38,285 nucleotides of DNA from contig CAMDSZ010000004.1 in the NCBI GenBank assembly GCA_945906945.1, forward strand, positions 1-38,285, in the 5' to 3' direction. The notes beneath the pieces were generated by a model, which did not search any database, was not told the origin of the DNA, and saw nothing but the letters and a program-made list of their open reading frames with translations. Source of the DNA: Akkermansia muciniphila. Lineage in GTDB: Bacteria; Verrucomicrobiota; Verrucomicrobiia; Chthoniobacterales; Chthoniobacteraceae. Positions 36,124 through 38,285 of the stretch are shown here, in pieces; within the stretch, counting starts at the first letter, position 1; every line of letters begins with the position of its first letter. A program made the translations under genes and the position numbers.

Positions 36124-36831
36124 TCAGAAGCGAAGGGTGTCTCCGGGGCTTGGCAGATGGAGTGTTTTGCCAGCTTTGGCAAAGAGGCTCTTTGCGGCGC
36201 GGTGATTAATCTTAAGGGGGGGCCATGTATCAAAATGCACTCCCACGATCTCGTCGCACTCCAGCAGCTTGGCCGCTTCCAATGCGTCATCCGGGCCCAT
36301 CGTAAAGCTGTCTCCGATGCTCAACACCGCAAACCGCAGCGCCCCCTTTCGGGGTATAAGCTGCATGTCCATGGTCAGGGCGGTATCCCCTGAGTAATAA
36401 AACGCTCCCGCCTTGGCCGACCGGATCACAAACCCTCCCGGGTTGCCGCCGTAAGAACCGTCGGGGAGCGAGCTCGAGTGCACGGCGTTGACCATTTGCG
36501 CTGTTGAACTCTCAAGGCGGACGGTGCCGCCGTGGTTCAGGGGTTGAATTTGCCCCGCTTCCACTCCCTGCGCTTTCAGCCATTCGCCCACTTCAAACGC
36601 CGCCAACACCTTTGCTTTGGTTCGCTTTGCGATCAGCGCGGCGTCCTCGATGTGATCAAAATGCCCGTGGGTGACCAGAATGACATCCGCCTTAACCTTC
36701 GAAGCCGTGATGCTAGCCCGTGGATTACTCGTGAGGAACGGATCGAACAACAAACGTGTTTTTGCCGAAGCGCCGCCCGCCCCGGGCATGATGACTGAAA
36801 AACAGGAATGACCGTGATAGTGGAAGTCCAT
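36124..36831 (-). CDS. Metallo-beta-lactamase-fold hydrolase (UPF0173 family)
   Basis: This 235-residue protein is a predicted metal-dependent hydrolase of the UPF0173 family. The metal-binding THGHFDH motif has His55, His57, Asp59 and His60. Further expected metal-ligand regions are VNAVHSSS near 115, FYYSGDTALT near 141 and the C-terminal VGVHFDTWPP. Start MDFHYHGHSCF at 36831 is family-typical. The open frame to 36924 adds non-homologous residues. Substrate unknown. It is divergent from the GT9 gene. Confidence 0.9.
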   Translation of the reverse strand: MDFHYHGHSCFSVIMPGAGGASAKTRLLFDPFLTSNPRASITASKVKADVILVTHGHFDHIEDAALIAKRTKAKVLAAFEVGEWLKAQGVEAGQIQPLNHGGTVRLESSTAQMVNAVHSSSLPDGSYGGNPGGFVIRSAKAGAFYYSGDTALTMDMQLIPRKGALRFAVLSIGDSFTMGPDDALEAAKLLECDEIVGVHFDTWPPLKINHRAAKSLFAKAGKTLHLPSPGDTLRF

Positions 36832-37224
36832 GCCTGTCTCGGATGCAGCGAACACCGAATCAAGGCAAGAGCGAAAACTGTTTCCCACAGATAAGTCCGC
36901 GGCCGTCTGATCCGCAGGCCGCACGCCAACCCTCCCCCTCCCCGTCGGTGGGAACGACGCCAGGCGTCCGCAATCGACTGCAACTCTCTATCCGTAAGTT
37001 GCTTTTCTTGAAAAGGCGCCTCCCTGAATCAGGCAGCCGGATTTTCATGATGCGCCTGGGTTCGACGGTTCTCTCCGGCGCCCGGCTGGCGGTGGCAGGT
37101 ACGCCGCGGACCGCCTCTTGAAGTTTTTATCAAACTTACTCAGGAACACTCTCGCAACGAACACCGTTTTTAGAGAGTGTGGATTTCCCTTTGCGTCGCC
37201 GCCACGCGAAGGTTCCACCCTCTC
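36832..37224. other. Divergent intergenic region with two small inverted repeats
   Basis: This gap between the UPF0173 gene and the GT9 gene contains no gene-like frame. It holds small inverted repeats: AAGTTT/AAACTT at 37121-37126 and 37132-37137, and ACACTCTC/GAGAGTGT at 37146-37153 and 37173-37180 with a 19-base loop. The right arm of the latter covers GTG 37177, an alternative GT9 start. No convincing promoter is seen. Confidence 0.45.
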
Positions 37225-38285
37225 TTGAAGCGTTTTTTATCCAGTTTAATCACGCCCGATCCCCTCGGAAGTTCGCCTCAGATCCTTGTGCTCCAGCTCA
37301 AGCGGATCGGCGAACTGATTTTAACTGCACCAGCGCTGCACAAACTGCGCGAAACGTGGCCGCAGGCGAAGATCACGCTGGTCACCAGCATCGCCTGCGA
37401 GGCTTTGGTGCCGGCTTTGCCCAGAGTGGACGAGGTGCTGGTTTTTCGCGATTCGCTCCGGCAGAACAAAGTGCTTTTCCAGCGCCTGCTCACCGGAGCT
37501 TTTGATGTGTGTCTGGATTTTACGGGCACGGACCGGTCGGCGCTCTTCGCCATGGCCTCGCGTGCGCGGAGGCGGGTCGCATTCGCCTCGGCGCATAAAG
37601 GCTGGGTGCGTGGGTTGATCTACCAATACTTCGTCAACGTCTCCTCTTCTGCCACGCATGTCGCGGACTACTATGTCGAGTTATTGCGGGCCATCGGCCT
37701 ACCATCAACTCCCGGGGAGCTGCAGCCCGCCTTGCGCGTGCCGCCGATCGCCGTCCAGCGTGCGCGGATCCTGCTGCGCGAATGCGGCATTGCGGATTCG
37801 TTTGCAGTGATTCACCCCGGAGCGCGCGAGGAGGCCCAGTACTGGCCGGCGGAACGCTGGGCAGAATTTATTCTTCACCTCCAAAGCAGCCATCGAATGC
37901 CTTGCGTGCTGGTGGGTGGTTCAGGCGTGTTTGAACAGAACCATCTGCGCGACATCCGCACCGCGCTTGCGGTGCTCGGTGCGGGCCCGCTTCCCCAGCC
38001 GCTGGTAACGCTCGCCGGACAGCTCGACCTGACGCTGCTTACCGCGCTCGTTGCCCGCGCTCGTCTGGTTGCCAGTTGCGACAATCTCTTGGTGCAACTG
38101 GGCTCGGCTTTTTCCCGTCCACAGATTGGCCTTTTCGGCCCTACCAATCCCTTTGCAATGCGCCCGCGCCATGCGGCCGCCCGAATCATTTCGGCGTCAC
38201 AGGCCTCGCAGCCGCTCACCGCATTTTCCCCGTCCGAGCCGAGCGCCCCCATGGCGGACATCCACACCCAAGTCGTCAGCGCGAC
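37225..38285 (+). CDS. Glycosyltransferase family 9 (heptosyltransferase-like), 3' partial
   Basis: This gene is cut by the right edge. About 353 residues are visible, resembling ADP-heptose:LPS heptosyltransferases: ILVLQLKRIGELILTAPALHKLRE near the start, WPQAKITLVTS, FDVCLDFTGTDRSALFA, FAVIHPGAREEAQYWPAERWAEFI (donor-binding region), LVGGSGVFE, TLAGQLDLTLLTALVARARLVASCDN and FGPTNPFAMRP. Family 9 enzymes add heptose or related sugars to the lipopolysaccharide core in the cytoplasm. The frame is open from 37174. There is no ATG before the conserved region, so I choose TTG 37225; GTG 37177 is an alternative. The acceptor is not known. Confidence 0.88.
   Translation, partial: MKRFLSSLITPDPLGSSPQILVLQLKRIGELILTAPALHKLRETWPQAKITLVTSIACEALVPALPRVDEVLVFRDSLRQNKVLFQRLLTGAFDVCLDFTGTDRSALFAMASRARRRVAFASAHKGWVRGLIYQYFVNVSSSATHVADYYVELLRAIGLPSTPGELQPALRVPPIAVQRARILLRECGIADSFAVIHPGAREEAQYWPAERWAEFILHLQSSHRMPCVLVGGSGVFEQNHLRDIRTALAVLGAGPLPQPLVTLAGQLDLTLLTALVARARLVASCDNLLVQLGSAFSRPQIGLFGPTNPFAMRPRHAAARIISASQASQPLTAFSPSEPSAPMADIHTQVVSA

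Noticed and set aside
1-38285. CRISPR array, tRNA, rRNA or prophage
   Set aside because: No regularly spaced direct repeats with spacers, no cloverleaf-like sequence and no phage structural gene were seen on reading both strands; a covariance-model search was not possible here.

Overview
The window looks like a chromosome segment from a member of the Verrucomicrobiota, perhaps Opitutae. The main clue is the gene content. There is an adjacent DUF1592-type cytochrome and DUF1552 gene pair, a DUF5069 protein, a glucose/sorbosone dehydrogenase-type propeller fused to heme c domains, a secreted Gfo/Idh/MocA protein and many exported proteins (Sec, Tat, lipoprotein). DNA is moderately GC-rich, and several genes lack a clear Shine-Dalgarno sequence. 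The phylum assignment is inference. I see no rRNA, tRNA, CRISPR array, phage gene or transposase.

Positions 1-11.2 kb hold a nucleoside uptake and salvage locus next to malate:quinone oxidoreductase. On the plus strand are an aldehyde dehydrogenase (cut by the left edge), a second, catalytically empty aldehyde dehydrogenase-like gene, a CNT nucleoside transporter and, after a gap, uracil phosphoribosyltransferase. On the minus strand are xanthine-guanine phosphoribosyltransferase and a run reading mqo, DUF5069, cytidine deaminase (cdd), phosphopentomutase (deoB), purine nucleoside phosphorylase (deoD), pyrimidine-nucleoside phosphorylase (pdp). Together they import nucleosides, deaminate cytidine, split off the bases, recycle bases to nucleotides and send (deoxy)ribose 1-phosphate to the 5-phosphate. 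A deoC aldolase would supply acetaldehyde for the aldehyde dehydrogenase. It is not in the window but could lie just to the left.

Positions 11.2-18.1 kb begin with an AT-rich control region carrying two similar palindromes and a sigma-54-like element. A large secreted metzincin protease follows, then an overlapping DUF1592 cytochrome c/DUF1552 pair whose first start codon lies inside a perfect hairpin.

Positions 18.1-22.5 kb are on the minus strand: YmdB-type phosphodiesterase, a coupled stand-alone ketoacyl synthase, a membrane-anchored PpiD/SurA-like foldase and a small TPR protein, with a 4 x 12 bp tandem repeat between the last two. A 490 bp non-coding gap at 22.5-23.0 kb holds a large palindromic repeat element.

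Positions 23.0-33.4 kb carry an MFS transporter, a 2-oxoglutarate/Fe oxygenase, a cell-wall amidase, a small outer-membrane barrel, then pirin, a Tat-exported pyruvyl-transferase-fold protein and a tri-heme dehydrogenase in one likely operon, followed by a secreted Gfo/Idh/MocA protein. Positions 33.6-38.3 kb hold a GT2 glycosyltransferase, an orphan LuxR-type response regulator, a lipoprotein, a metallo-beta-lactamase-fold hydrolase and a GT9 glycosyltransferase cut by the right edge.

The most unusual items are the split ALDH16-like pair in a nucleoside locus, the twin palindromes near mqo, the hairpin over the DUF1592 start, the palindromic element at 22.65 kb, and the exported redox and sugar-modifying cluster at 27.3-33.4 kb.
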